Source: Lawsonibacter asaccharolyticus (GTDB taxonomy: Bacteria > Bacillota > Clostridia > Oscillospirales > Oscillospiraceae). Taken from it: a stretch of 53,061 nucleotides of DNA. The notes under the pieces are model-generated. The model saw only the letters and a list, made by a program, of their open reading frames with translations, had not been told where the DNA came from and ran no database searches. The position numbers were made by a program, and so were the translations under genes. This document shows positions 1 through 9,202 of this stretch, piece by piece (position 1 is the first letter of the stretch; the number at the start of each line of letters is the position of its first letter). The stretch is taken from contig BFBT01000004.1 of NCBI GenBank assembly GCA_003112755.1, positions 1 through 53,061 of the forward strand, read 5' to 3'.

Positions 1-616
1 CGATGGCAGAGCCCACGGTGGAAATGGACAGTCCATACTGCCGCATGGCCGCCTCGTCCAGCACGATGCGCAGGTACTCATCCCGGGCGCCGGACAGCTC
101 TACCCGGGCCACGCCGCCGATATTCTCCAGGGCGGGGGACCACCTCGTTGTCCAGATAGTCCGCCACGTCGATGCCCGCGGGGGCGGTGGCGGAGATCAT
201 CATGTTCCCAGGGCGTCGGCGCTGATCTCCATGATGATGGGGTCGCCGCACTCGTCAGGGAGGGAGGGCATCAGGTTATCGATGGCGCTCTTCAGATCAG
301 AGTAGGCGTCGTCCATGTCCGTGCCGTATTGATAGGTCAGCTGGAGCATGGTGTAGTTTTCCGAGGAGTAGGAGTTGATGGAATCCAGATCGGACAGGGA
401 CTCACACTCGTCCTCCATTGGCTGGGTCAGCAGCCGGTCTACGCTGTCCGCATCTGCCCCCGGCCAGGTGATCATCACCAGCTCCATGGGCATCTCCATG
501 TCCGGCATATACTCCAGGGGCATCCCGGTGAGGGAAGCGGAGCCGAACACCACCACGCCCAGGATGAGGGTGATGATAGACATGGGGCGCCGCAGGACTA
601 ATTGAATGAACTTCAT
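1..616 (-). CDS. RND-type efflux permease, N-terminal part (cut by window edge)
   Basis: Inner-membrane pump subunit of a tripartite efflux system. From the ATG at 616 the product starts MKFIQLVLRRPMSI, followed by a hydrophobic helix at about residues 10-32 and MPLEYMPDMEMP, which is the usual RND start (first helix, then the periplasmic porter domain). The frame breaks near 200 and again near 140. One base added and one removed restore a continuous RND-like sequence (AGIDVADYLDNEVVPALENI) to the window edge. The start lies 6 bp after the adaptor stop, with GAGGGA overlapping that stop, so translation is probably coupled. Most of the gene lies outside the window. The breaks fall in G or C runs and look like sequence errors, but real decay cannot be excluded. 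Confidence 0.8.
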
Positions 617-622
617 GCCGCG

Positions 623-1832
623 TTATCCCTCCGCCTCTGGGCCGGATGCCGCCGGATCGGCCTGGGCGCTCTCGCTGTCCTCCGTCTGGGCGGCGGTCTG
701 CACGGAGACCCCGTCCCGCAGGCTGGAGGACCAAGTGGTGATGACCTCGTCCCCCAGGGTCAAGCCGCTGGTTACGGCGATGGTGTCAGCGGTGTACAGG
801 CCGATGGTCACGTCGGAGCGCACCGCTTTGCCGTCCTGGACCACATACACATAGGAGACGCCGCTTTCAAAAAACATAGCGTCGCTGGGATGAGCACTGC
901 CCCGGTGACCTGGTGGGCGGTGGTAGTCAGCTCCACCGCCAGCCCGTCGGGCAGGTCCTGGGCTCCGTCGATAATAGCCTTTACCCTGAACTGGCCCACT
1001 TGGGCGTCCACCACGCCGCCGATCTCGGTGACCGCCCCCTCATAGGACTGGCCGTTATAGGTGACGGTGACCGCCTGGCCAGGGGTAAGGGTCTGGCGCA
1101 CAGAGTCGGTGACATAGAAGGTGACCGTTTTGTTGTTCCCATTGGAGATGACGAAGGCCACCTGACCGGAAGCGGCGAAGTTGTTCTGGGTGACGTTCAC
1201 CGCCTCCACCACGCCGTTGATGGGGGCGGTGAGGTTGTAGAGGGAGAGCTGGTAACTGGGCGGAATCCACCCCCACTGGGCGGACTGGATGCCCGCCCGG
1301 CAGAGTTCAGGATGCCTGGGCCGCCTCCAGGCCAGCCTGGGAGACAGGAGGGTCTGGTGGGCCTGGTCCACTTCACCTGGGAGGCAGCGCCGATCTCCAG
1401 CAGGCCAGAGTGTCGTCATAGTTGTCCTGGCCAGGCGCAGCTGCTCCTGCAGCAGGGGCAGGTCCGTGCCGCCGTAGTTGGACACCGCGCTGTTATAGCT
1501 CTCCTGGGCACTGTTGGCCGCGGCCTGGGCATTTGCAGGCTCAGGCGGGCGCTCTCGTCATCAAAGCGGCACAGCAGTCCCCGCCAGAGACGGTGTCCCC
1601 TACGGCAACGGCCACTTGCTCCACATTGCCGGAGATCATGGATACCACGCTGGCATACCCTCTGCGGAGATGGTGCCGATGTATGTGCTCTGGTGCTCAG
1701 GTCCCCGGCCTGGACGGCGGTGGTCTCCACCGTTACGGTGGGGTCCAGCAGGGGCTCCTCCACCGGCGCCTGGCAGCCAGCCAAGGCGAGGGTCAGGGCG
1801 CCGCACAATAAAACGGAAAGTTTGCGATCCAT
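623..1832 (-). CDS. RND efflux adaptor, HlyD/MFP-type lipoprotein (several frameshifts)
   Basis: Adaptor linking the permease to the TolC-like protein. I chose ATG 1832 (MDRKLSVLLCGALTLALAGC): it gives a lipoprotein signal ending in the lipobox LAGC and has a GGATGG-like site upstream; ATG 1847 is an alternative. Recognisable parts are the lipoyl-like stretch (TAPINGVVEAVNV), the beta-barrel part (VTFYVTDSVRQTLTPGQAVTVTY) and the C-terminal SGVSYVYVVQDGKAV with a DEVITT motif, in the family order. At least four one-base shifts (around 1700, 1560-1480, 1400-1280 and 880) split the frame. The gene lies between the TolC-like gene and the permease in one operon. Family assignment is fairly safe; the exact protein sequence is not. 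Confidence 0.75.
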
Positions 1833-1859
1833 GGAGTCGTGTTCCATCCTTTCTTCCCT

Positions 1860-3169
1860 TCAACTGCGGCAGCCGGCAGGGCCGCCCTGAGTGTCTCTGT
1901 TTATACTCCCTGGCCGGGAGCAGCCGTACTCCACCGCCCAGCGATAGCTGTTGCAGGCGGAGAACAGGTCTCTCCAGGCACTGTCCAGGGCAGATTGGGC
2001 AGATGCCACTTCGTCCTGGGCATCCAGCACCGCGGAGCAGGTGGTCAGCCCCAGTCATAGCGGTCTGGACGGTGTCCACTGGGACTGCTGCCAAACCAAG
2101 CGGACTGGGCACTGGCATACAGCTGCTCATAGTTGGCCAGGGAGTCATACAGGCTTTTGAAGCTGGTCTCGAAGTTCTGGACTGTGGACTGGTAGGTGAG
2201 CTGAGCGGCGTTCCAGGTATGCTCCGCCTGCTGGAGCAGGTATGCTTGCGGGAGGAGCGGTAGTCGGAGCGGGCGTCCTTCCAATCCTCTTCCGCATCCT
2301 CCAGCGCCTTCTGGGCACTGCGCAGGGTCCAGCTGGCCGCCTTGGCGGCCTCCAGGCCGGCCTCATAGTCGGGGACCTCCCACACTGTCTCCGACCGGGT
2401 AGGCAGAGCGCCCAGTTCCAGCTCTCCGGTGGGGGCCTCACCGATGAGATTCTGGAGCTGGACCTTCAGCTCCCGGATGGTGGCGTCCAGGCTGTTCAGC
2501 TGGCTGACGGTCTCCACCCGGGTCTGCTCCAGCTGAGCCACTGTCTGCTGGGACACCTGGCCCAGCGTCTGCCGCAGGCGCAGCTCCTCCAAGCTCCGGT
2601 CCAGGGCGCCAGGCCCGCTGTCCGTCGGCGGCCTGCTGCTCCAGCCAGAAGGGTGATGTACAGCGTCTCGCCCCGGAGACCACCTGGTTCACCGTGTCCT
2701 CCAGCTGCCACACCACATCGGCGTTGTCCGCCTGCAGCTCTCCGTCCTTGATCGCGTCAAAGGTCTCCCGCAGAGCGTCATAGGTCTGGTCCAGGGCGTC
2801 AGCACCCATGCTGTTGCCCATCAGGACCATCATCCACTGCAGATCGGCGATGTCGTTGATCTGTCGGCGCAAATCATCATACATCAGGTCATAGTCGATG
2901 CCTCGATGCCGCCGATGTTCTCCGCCAGGATCAGGGCGCTCAGGCTCCCTCCCGGATGCGGCTGTCCAGGTTGGCCCAGGTCACTGTCCCTCCGGGTCGG
3001 GCCGGGGATCCTGGGTCTCCTCCGGGTCAGCAGGCACCTGCTGGACTCCCCCATTCTGGGCCCCGGTCTCCCGTGCGTTGTCCTCCCCCGGCTCTGCGGC
3101 CAGGGTGGGAAGGCTCAGCGTACCGGCTAGAATCAATACAGCCAGCAGCAGAGAAATTCTTTGTCTCAT
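1860..3169 (-). CDS. TolC-family-like efflux protein with signal peptide (frameshifted)
   Basis: First gene of the efflux operon. ATG 3169 gives a signal peptide (MRQRISLLLAVLILAGTLSL, then PTLAAE). Later pieces are alpha-helical and coiled-coil rich (LEQTRVETVSQLNSLDATI; QKALEDAEEDWKDARSDYR; FETSFKSLYDSLANYEQLY), as in the helical barrel of TolC proteins. Pieces in different frames follow one another without internal stops. Breaks lie near 2950, 2670, 2610, 2240 and 2050. The stop is placed at 1862-1860 but depends on how the last frame is restored. Finding a TolC-like protein beside RND genes in a clostridial-type genome is known for Oscillospiraceae; its location there is unclear. Confidence 0.6.
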
Positions 3170-3220
3170 GGTTGTGCCTCCATCGTCGCTGCGCGTTCGT
3201 GCAGATTTTCTAACGGCGGT

Positions 3221-3253
3221 AGCATAGCACGCTCAGGTAAACTCATTGTAAAC
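3221..3253 (-). promoter_or_regulatory. Promoter of the efflux operon with an OmpR-type double box
   Basis: On the minus strand: GTTTAC, 5 bp, GTTTAC, 10 bp, TATGCT. Two half-sites at 11-bp phasing are the usual layout for OmpR/PhoB-type regulators. Box two ends 10 bp before the -10 hexamer, so it covers the -35 position, where an activator would sit. The TolC-like start codon (3169) lies about 50 bp downstream. Confidence 0.65.
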
Positions 3254-3340
3254 TGGGCCGCCCGGGCGGCAGGAAGAAAACGCCGGAAATCCCCTCTCTG
3301 CCCCACATTTTTTAGAAAAACCCACAAAGAGCGACAGGAA

Positions 3341-3373
3341 GTTTACGTCTAGTTTACCCGAAGGGGCTATGCT
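3341..3373 (+). promoter_or_regulatory. Promoter of the response-regulator operon with the same double box
   Basis: GTTTAC, 5 bp, GTTTAC, 10 bp, TATGCT on the plus strand, identical in half-sites, spacing and -10 hexamer to the opposing box at 3221-3253. It points to the response-regulator gene (ATG 3575). The rest of the 3170-3574 gap holds no convincing gene. Confidence 0.65.
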
Positions 3374-3574
3374 GGTCTTCCAAAGGCGGGCTCTCCCTTT
3401 GACGGACAGCCCCTGGGACGATATAATGTCTGTGACACCCTATATCCCATGGATGAGATACTAGGCTGTTGTTCTTTCGTTGATTTTTGTTGTGGAACTA
3501 TCAAAAATAACTCCGGCGCGGGAGAACTGCCCAGAGGGGTCTTCCCAAACCAAGGCCGGGGAAGGGAGACGGCA

Positions 3575-4257
3575 ATGGCGACCATTCTGCTGGTGGAAGA
3601 CGATACCTCTATGCGCCTGCTCACCACCGCCAAGCTGAAGCACCGGTATGCCATCATCAGCGTCCAGGATGGGGTGGAGGCCCTGGACGTGCTGGAACGG
3701 CAGCCAGTGGACTTAATCATTGCTGACGTGATGATGCCTCGAATGGACGGCTATACGCTGGTAAAGACCCTTCGGGAGCGGGGGGACCAGATCCCGGTCC
3801 TCCTGCTCACCGCCAAACAGTCTTTCGAGGACAAGCGTGAAGGATTTTCCTCCGGCGTGGACGATTATATGACCAAGCCGGTGAACTACGAGGAGCTGAT
3901 CTGGCGGCTGGATGCGTTGCTGCGCCGGGCGCACATCGCCAGCGAGCATCGGATCGTGGTGGGGCGGACAGTGCTGGACTCAGGGACATACACCGTCACC
4001 CGGGAGGGGCGGCTATGGAGCTGCCCAAAAAGGAGTTCGAGCTGCTCTATAAGCTTCTGTCTTATCCGGGACAGATCTTCACCCGAAACCAGCTGCTGGA
4101 CGGGGTCTGGGGCTATGACTCGGAGAGTGGGGAGGACACCGTGAAGACCCACATCAGCCGCCTGCGCAACAAGCTGCGGGACATTCCCGAGTTTCGCATC
4201 GTCACTATCAAGGGCCTGGGATATAAGGCGGAGATCACAAAGGAGGAGCAGCCATGA
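3575..4257 (+). CDS. OmpR-family response regulator (one frameshift)
   Basis: DNA-binding regulator of the two-component pair. ATG 3575 is preceded by GAAGGGAG. Receiver domain: acidic pocket ILLVEDD, phospho-acceptor Asp in IIADVMMPRMDGY, switch residues LLLTAKQ and the Lys in MTKPVNY. C-terminal winged helix: LPKKEFELLYKLLSYPGQIF, NQLLDGVWGYD, VKTHISRLRNKLR, GLGYKAE. The frame breaks near 4012; one base missing before ATGGAGCTG explains it, and the restored protein is about 227 aa, normal for the family. The stop overlaps the kinase start (ATGA at 4254-4257). The box at 3341 suggests autoregulation. Confidence 0.85.
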
Positions 4258-5291
4258 AAAGCGACGTCCGTGGCGGAACCGCACGCTGGCCTTCTGGCTG
4301 TCCATCGAGTCCGTTGTGGTCACACTGGTGACAGTGGCCCCCTTTGCGATGCTCCACATTCTGGACCGGTTCCACTGGCTCCGGGCATCCACGGTCTCGG
4401 TGCTCGGAATTCTCGCGGTGATGGGGCTGGTGGTGGGGATCACCGCCACGCTGTTCAGCCGCCAATTCAACCGAATGGTGTCCGGCCTGACCCGGGGCTT
4501 AAAGGCAGTGGCAGACGGGGATTTTTCCCAGTATCTGGAGCCGGAGGAGGGCGGCCCCCTCCAGCCTGCCTATGAGGATTTCAACAAGATGTCCAAAGAG
4601 CTGCAGAGCATCCAGACCCTGCGCTCCGACTTCATCAACCACTTCTCCCACGAATTCAAGACCCCTATCACCGCTATCAAAGGCTTTGCGGAGCTCCTGC
4701 GGGAGCCGGACACCACCCCGGAGGAGCGTGAACAGTATCTCCAGATCATTCTGGATGAGTCCTCCCACCTGGCCGACCTGGCCAACAGCACCCTGCTCCT
4801 CACCCGGCTGGAGTCCCAGCAGTTTATTGCTGAGAAGCGCCCCTACCCCTGGACGAACAGATCAAGCGGTGCGCCATCCTCCTCTCCCCCTCCTGGGAGA
4901 AAAAGCAGATCTCCTTTACCGCCAGCCTGGAGCCGGCGGAGTTCGTAGGCAACGAGGAGCTGATGCGCCATGTGTGGATCAACCTGCTCGATAACGCCGT
5001 AAAATACACCCCGGAAGGGGGCGAGATCACTGTGACACTCCAGGTCCGCCCGGAGGAGCTGGAGATCTCGGTCGCTGATACGGGCATCGGCATGCCGGAG
5101 GAGGTCCGCTCCCATGTCTTTGATAAATACTACCAAGGCAGCCGCTCCAGCGGCAGCGGGAGAGGCCTGGGGCTGGGGCTGTCTATTGTTTACCGGATCT
5201 TGGAGCTGTGCGGCGGCCAGGTCCAGGTGGATAGCGTGGTGGATCAGGGCAGCACCTTCACCGTCCGCCTCCCCTGTCCCCAGCACTATAA
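4254..5291 (+). CDS. Sensor histidine kinase (frameshifts)
   Basis: Membrane sensor partner of the regulator. ATG overlaps the regulator stop. An A run at 4257-4260 is one base short; when restored the start reads MKKRRPWRNRTLAFWL. Then two membrane helices (about residues 10-70), a HAMP-like linker (LKAVADGDFSQYLEPEEGG), the H box with the phospho-accepting His (HFSHEFKTPITAIKG), N box (NLLDNAVKYTPEGG), G1 box (ADTGIGMPEE) and G2 box (GRGLGLGLSI). Further shifts lie near 4850 and at a CCCC run near 5276; with the latter restored the gene ends RLPLSPAL at TAA 5289-5291. There is almost no extracellular loop, as in sensors of cell-envelope stress. Confidence 0.8.
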
Positions 5292-5326
5292 GATTCTAGA
5301 TGCCGTCCTCTTTTTCTCAAAAAATA

Positions 5327-5361
5327 AAAGACCCACACAGTTAAACTGTGTGGGTCTTTCT
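5327..5361 (+). terminator. Rho-independent terminator of the two-component operon
   Basis: GACCCACACAGTT and AACTGTGTGGGTC form a perfect stem closed by A/T pairs, followed by TTTCTCTTT. It lies about 35 bp after the restored kinase stop. The A-run on the other side could also stop transcription from the right. Confidence 0.85.
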
Positions 5362-5519
5362 CTTTGGCAGGGGGTAACAATTCCGAACCCTAGATCTATA
5401 AAAGCCTTGCGCCGCAACGGTTACAAAACTCGGTCCCATCTCTCGCATAGATTTTCAGGCCTTTTTCATTATAAAATTATGCCGGAACCGATATGGCAGA
5501 AGCAGATAGGTATAAAGAC

Positions 5520-6406
5520 TTATGAGTCCGCATCTTCTCCAGATGGAGCGACGTTTCCCTCGATCATATCTACAACTATCTGACTGAGTTGGGCTGCATT
5601 CTTTGATGTAATAACTGGGACACCAGTCTGCGCTTCAATTGCTTTCCGCGCATCGCCAGCAACCTTTCCACCGGCACGTGCAGTCTCTATATTTTCGCTA
5701 AATGTTACCGGCTCTTTCTGCTTTGATATTTCTGTAGTCGTAGCCTCAGCCAACATATTCAAAACAAGTTCCAGTGTTGTCATATTATCGCGGAGATTTT
5801 CTTTTGTCAATCCCTTGAGCGTTTTGTACTGCCGGGTCGTCATCCCTGACCACGCACGGGATATCTCATCAGTCAGGATGGCGTATTCCACCCCCTTCTG
5901 AACACCGCGGGCATCCCATTCATCGGTGAGTTCCTTTCTCACCTGGATTGCCTGAAGGCGCTGGTTGATCCACTCGCGGGAATAGCCTTTCTTCAGATAG
6001 GTTTCCAGTGCGCGATCAATGGTCAGTTCCGGATCAATCGTTTCCTCAATGCGTTCCCGACCCACTTCTGCCAACCAACGCTTGAAGGGCTCTGCTTTGT
6101 GTGACGGGATGGATTGGATGATTCGAAGAAGCTGTTCCGTATCCGCTACGTCAGTTAACCGCTTTTTCCCGTCAGCGGCGGTCATTTTCAACTGGTTACA
6201 AGATGTAACCGGTTCAAAGCCCTCGTCCACAAGGCGTTTTTTTGTAACCTTCCAATAGTTTCTGGCCGCTTGATGGTTCGGAGCCTCCGTCAGAACCGCC
6301 ACCACATCGACAACAGAAAAATACCACTCCTCTTTTTCTTCATCCCATGCAGTGCGGATGCGCTTATCTTCAAAAGCTGAATCTTATCATCCAGGCCCAT
6401 ACTCAT
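5520..6406 (-). CDS. BRO/antirepressor-type phage or element protein
   Basis: Bro-N domain protein of the kind found in phages and conjugative elements. Typical stretches are NYWKVTKKRLVDEG, CNQLKMTAADGKKRLTDVAD and TEQLLRIIQSIPSHKAEPFK; the C-terminal half carries EWINQRLQAIQVRKELTDEW and LTKENLRDNMTTLELVLNML. The open frame begins at 6305, but the family start lies upstream. Adding one T in the run near 6374 restores MSMGLDDKIQLFEDKRIRTA, then the tryptophan-rich motif, from ATG 6406, giving about 295 aa. Probable DNA-binding antirepressor; target unknown. It is the last element-type gene before the chromosomal terminator. Confidence 0.75.
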
Positions 6407-6418
6407 TTCTCTCTTTCT

Positions 6419-6877
6419 CTATGTTATCATCAGGTGATCAAGCAGCCCCTGGCACCCATCAGACACATCCCGCCATGTAGCTTCGAAGTTGTCGGTGTAC
6501 CACGGGTCGGCCACTTCCTGACCGGGGCGGTCTGTGTAGTCCAGCAGGAGGTGCATCCTGTCCGCAAAGTCTCCGCCGCAGATACGGTACATATCCCGGA
6601 GGTTTGCCTGGTCCATCCCGATCAACAGGTCGTACTTCTCGTAGTCGCTGTTCACGAGCTGCCGTGCGGCGTGGCAGGAACAGCCGATCCCATGTTCTGC
6701 CAGCTTGCGCTGGGCAGGAGGATAGACTGGATTTCCAAGCTCCTCCCGGCTGGTCGCCGCGGAGGCGATCTGGAATTGGCTCTCCAGACCGGCTTTCCTC
6801 ACAAGGTCTTTCATGATATACTCGGCCATTGGGCTCCGACAGATATTGCCGTGGCAAATAAAAAGTATCTTTTTCAC
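6419..6877 (-). CDS. Low-molecular-weight protein tyrosine phosphatase
   Basis: 152 aa with GTG start at 6877. The P-loop CHGNICRSP begins at residue 8 (nucleophile Cys8, Arg14), and the general-acid loop DPWYTDNF lies near residue 125; all catalytic residues are present. It should hydrolyse phosphotyrosine or low-molecular-weight arginine phosphates in the cytoplasm. It starts inside the reading frame of the upstream DUF1016-type gene and probably depends on its translation. Confidence 0.9.
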   Translation of the reverse strand: MKKILFICHGNICRSPMAEYIMKDLVRKAGLESQFQIASAATSREELGNPVYPPAQRKLAEHGIGCSCHAARQLVNSDYEKYDLLIGMDQANLRDMYRICGGDFADRMHLLLDYTDRPGQEVADPWYTDNFEATWRDVSDGCQGLLDHLMIT

Positions 6878-7358
6878 GTTCTCCGCACTCCGTTACAGTT
6901 TCTTTTTCTTCAGTATAGCAGATATCCTCCGGTTCGTCGAGCTTATGAAGCCCCCACGCGCCATGCTGGATCTGTCTGAGCAATTCTGTCTTATTCCAGC
7001 CATGCTCCAGCGCGGCATTGAGATACCACGCCCGTTCCTCCGGTGTTTCACAGGCTTCCAAAATCGTCACATTCTGCGTCCACGCCAGCCTCAGCGCCTT
7101 TTCCAGCCGAACCGGTGTGTTTCCATAGGTCAGATAAAAGGACCGCATACGGCGCAGATTACGGGGTGAGAAGCCCTTTCGGTCCGGGTACTCCGCCTGG
7201 AGATACTCCGCGGCCATGACAGCCGCGCCCTTCTCTGTTCTGGCGCATACGGCCCTGCCGATCTCACAGTACAGCTCCATCTCTGCCAGATCGGAGCCCA
7301 TCAGGGCATCCAGGACCGAATACAGAGAAGAATAGTCGCTTGGTTTTCGGATGTTCAT
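6459..7358 (-). CDS. DUF1016 N-terminal (YhcG_N-like) protein
   Basis: Residues 1-140 match the N-terminal domain of the YhcG/DUF1016 family: AVMAAEYLQAEYPDRKGFSP, RNLRRMRSFYLTYGNTP, LAWTQNVTILEACETPEERA, GWNKTELLRQI. The C-terminal PD-(D/E)XK nuclease domain of full family members is absent, so this is a stand-alone recognition domain. From 6877 on the frame runs out of phase through the phosphatase gene for about 140 codons, with low-complexity Arg/Gly/Ser content. The true end is therefore either near 6860 (after a missed shift) or the stop at 6459. Confidence 0.65.
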   Translation of the reverse strand: MNIRKPSDYSSLYSVLDALMGSDLAEMELYCEIGRAVCARTEKGAAVMAAEYLQAEYPDRKGFSPRNLRRMRSFYLTYGNTPVRLEKALRLAWTQNVTILEACETPEERAWYLNAALEHGWNKTELLRQIQHGAWGLHKLDEPEDICYTEEKETVTECGEREKDTFYLPRQYLSEPNGRVYHERPCEESRSGEPIPDRLRGDQPGGAWKSSLSSCPAQAGRTWDRLFLPRRTAAREQRLREVRPVDRDGPGKPPGYVPYLRRRLCGQDAPPAGLHRPPRSGSGRPVVHRQLRSYMAGCV

Positions 7359-7396
7359 GTCCGCTCCTTTCCGGCGTGTCCGCCTTGGTAAAGAAA

Positions 7397-7443
7397 GCCG
7401 TAAAGGAAAATGCGGAAGAACATTCCGTGCTTTCCTTTACGGC
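7397..7443. repeat. Long hairpin, copy 1
   Basis: GCCGTAAAGGAAA pairs with TTTCCTTTACGGC. An inner stem TGCGGAA/TTCCGTG forms with two G-T wobbles. It begins at the restored stop of the DUF4241-type gene, so it probably acts as its terminator. A second copy lies at 8401-8446. Confidence 0.7.
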
Positions 7444-8199
7444 TTCCACCGATCATATAGCTTGTACGATTTAATTTTAGAGAAGGATATGCCGCGCCTC
7501 TTGACAGCCGCGGCCTCCTCTTGGATATACTCTTTTTTATTGATACGATGTTGAAGCAACTCAAAGGTATGTAAAAAAGTCAGCCACCAAGCAACAGATC
7601 TCGCCTTTCTGGTCCTTTCCCCAGTACCAGTAGTAGACGCCGCTTGGAACGGTAAAAAGGGCCGCTGAGTAACTGCCGTCCGGAGAGATCCCGGCTGCGC
7701 AGCGTATTCCCCAGCGCTCCTGATTCTCCTTCAGAATCTCATCCAGAACCATTTCATGCTCCACATCTGAAAACTCAGATTTCATACAGGCATCTTTGAA
7801 ATACTGGCCATCTATAAATCCCGTTGTCGACTCGCTTACAACATAGCCGCAGTTCCTGCGGCGGGACCGCTCAGCATCCCATAGCGTTTTTGCCGCTGTG
7901 AAAGTCACTGGAGGCCGATCTGTAAAACAAATCTCCGCAAATGCAAGTACACAGTCCCTGTCAGAATGGGCGGTATATGCGAACACCGGATACATACCGG
8001 GACGGACCTTTTGCTGAAACGCCTTCCGCTTGAAGTCAGCGATTTCGAACCGCAATGTTGGGTCTGCCATCACGATCTCGCCTGTCGGCAGACTGATGAG
8101 GCCGATGTCGTGGCTCTGGATAACAGACTTGCCGTATCGGTTCTGCAAGCTGGCACCATCTACCGTGTGTATGATCTTTAGATTGTCCTGTGCATCCAT
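7437..8199 (-). CDS. DUF4241-type protein (one frameshift)
   Basis: ATG 8199. Typical stretches of the family are IGLISLPTGEIVMADPTLR, FTAAKTLWDAE, CGYVVSESTTGFIDGQYF and WGIRCAAGISPDGSYSAALF. The frame stops at 7561, but removing one T from the run at 7573-7578 extends it in a natural way (DFLHTFELLQHRINKKEYI, then SFSKIKSYKLYDRWKP) to TAA at 7439-7437, about 253 aa. Function unknown. The 8200-8400 gap upstream is A+T-rich and holds no gene that I can support. Confidence 0.65.
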
Positions 8200-8400
8200 A
8201 TTATCATCCTCTGGAATTCAATGATTTTTTCAGTGGTATTATAAATCCCTATACCATGACTGCTCCCTCACCATTGTACCCACTATATTCCAGAACTTCA
8301 ATCCACATTTATTAGTCTGCTGATTTCCAATGTCAGGTCACATTTTAAGAGCTATTTTCCCGCTTTCATTTTATCATCTAACTGTTTTCTCGAAAAGAAA

Positions 8401-8446
8401 GCTGTAAAGGAAAACGCGGAGACGGCTCCGCGCTTTCCTTTACGGC
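8401..8446. repeat. Long hairpin, copy 2
   Basis: GCTGTAAAGGAAA pairs with TTTCCTTTACGGC, and an inner stem CGCGGAG/CTCCGCG is perfect. It lies 10 bp after the metallophosphoesterase stop. Outer arms match copy 1; the inner stem differs in a pair-preserving way. Confidence 0.7.
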
Positions 8447-8455
8447 TTCCGCTTA

Positions 8456-9202
8456 TTATATCACTTGCACGACCTGCTCCCAAAGGAGAATGTGCTTTTT
8501 GTCCACCGCCTGATTGTCATGAAGATGGCCGAACAGCCAGTAGTGGTATCTGGCCCGGTTTTTGACTTCCTCCAGAAAGTCTGTCAGCCGGTCCGCCCGA
8601 GCGTGGGGGATGATCTTTTGCGTTATGCTGGTGGGGGCGCAGTGGGTCAGAATGTAGTCCACCGCCCAGTCATGGGCGTCCAGGTTCATCCGAGCCTCCT
8701 CATACTCCTCATCGGAGGGAAGTTCCTCTGGCCACCAGGACACGCCCTTGACCCGGAACATGGCCCTGGCCCGCCGCATCCGCCAGTACCGCTCCTCGAA
8801 GCCCGGTTCCTCCGGGTCCAGGATGCCATCCTGAATATCGTGCGAGGACGCTCCACCCATGGTGAAGAATGTGTATCCTTCGATGTCAAAGACCTGCCCA
8901 CGCATGAGGTGCAGCACATGGGGCCGTACTTCATGGATCCTGCCTCCGTGCCACAACCTTTCCGGCAGCGCGTTCAGCATGGCAAAGTTCTCGTGGTTCC
9001 CATCCAAGAAGGCAGTCGTAAAAGGCTTGTCCTCCAGCCAGTCCAGCCAATACTTCTCCGCGGGTGTTCCACCCCAGAGTCCTCCAAAGTCGCCTGCGAT
9101 GATCACCATGTCCTCGCGGCTCATCTTTTTCTGCTCCGGGAAGTATTTCATCCCAAGCCGCTGAAATCCGCCGTGTGTATCGCCTGTGACATAGACGCTC
9201 AT
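8456..9202 (-). CDS. Calcineurin-like metallophosphoesterase
   Basis: 248 aa from ATG 9202, with GGAGG upstream. Metal-binding motifs in order: GDTHG (residues 6-10), GDFGG, GNHE, a His in THCAP and GHLHD near the C-terminus. All di-metal ligands of the family seem present. The start codon overlaps the stop of the serine recombinase (ATGA), so it is the fourth gene in a coupled chain with three recombinases. Substrate unknown. Confidence 0.88.
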   Translation of the reverse strand: MSVYVTGDTHGGFQRLGMKYFPEQKKMSREDMVIIAGDFGGLWGGTPAEKYWLDWLEDKPFTTAFLDGNHENFAMLNALPERLWHGGRIHEVRPHVLHLMRGQVFDIEGYTFFTMGGASSHDIQDGILDPEEPGFEERYWRMRRARAMFRVKGVSWWPEELPSDEEYEEARMNLDAHDWAVDYILTHCAPTSITQKIIPHARADRLTDFLEEVKNRARYHYWLFGHLHDNQAVDKKHILLWEQVVQVI

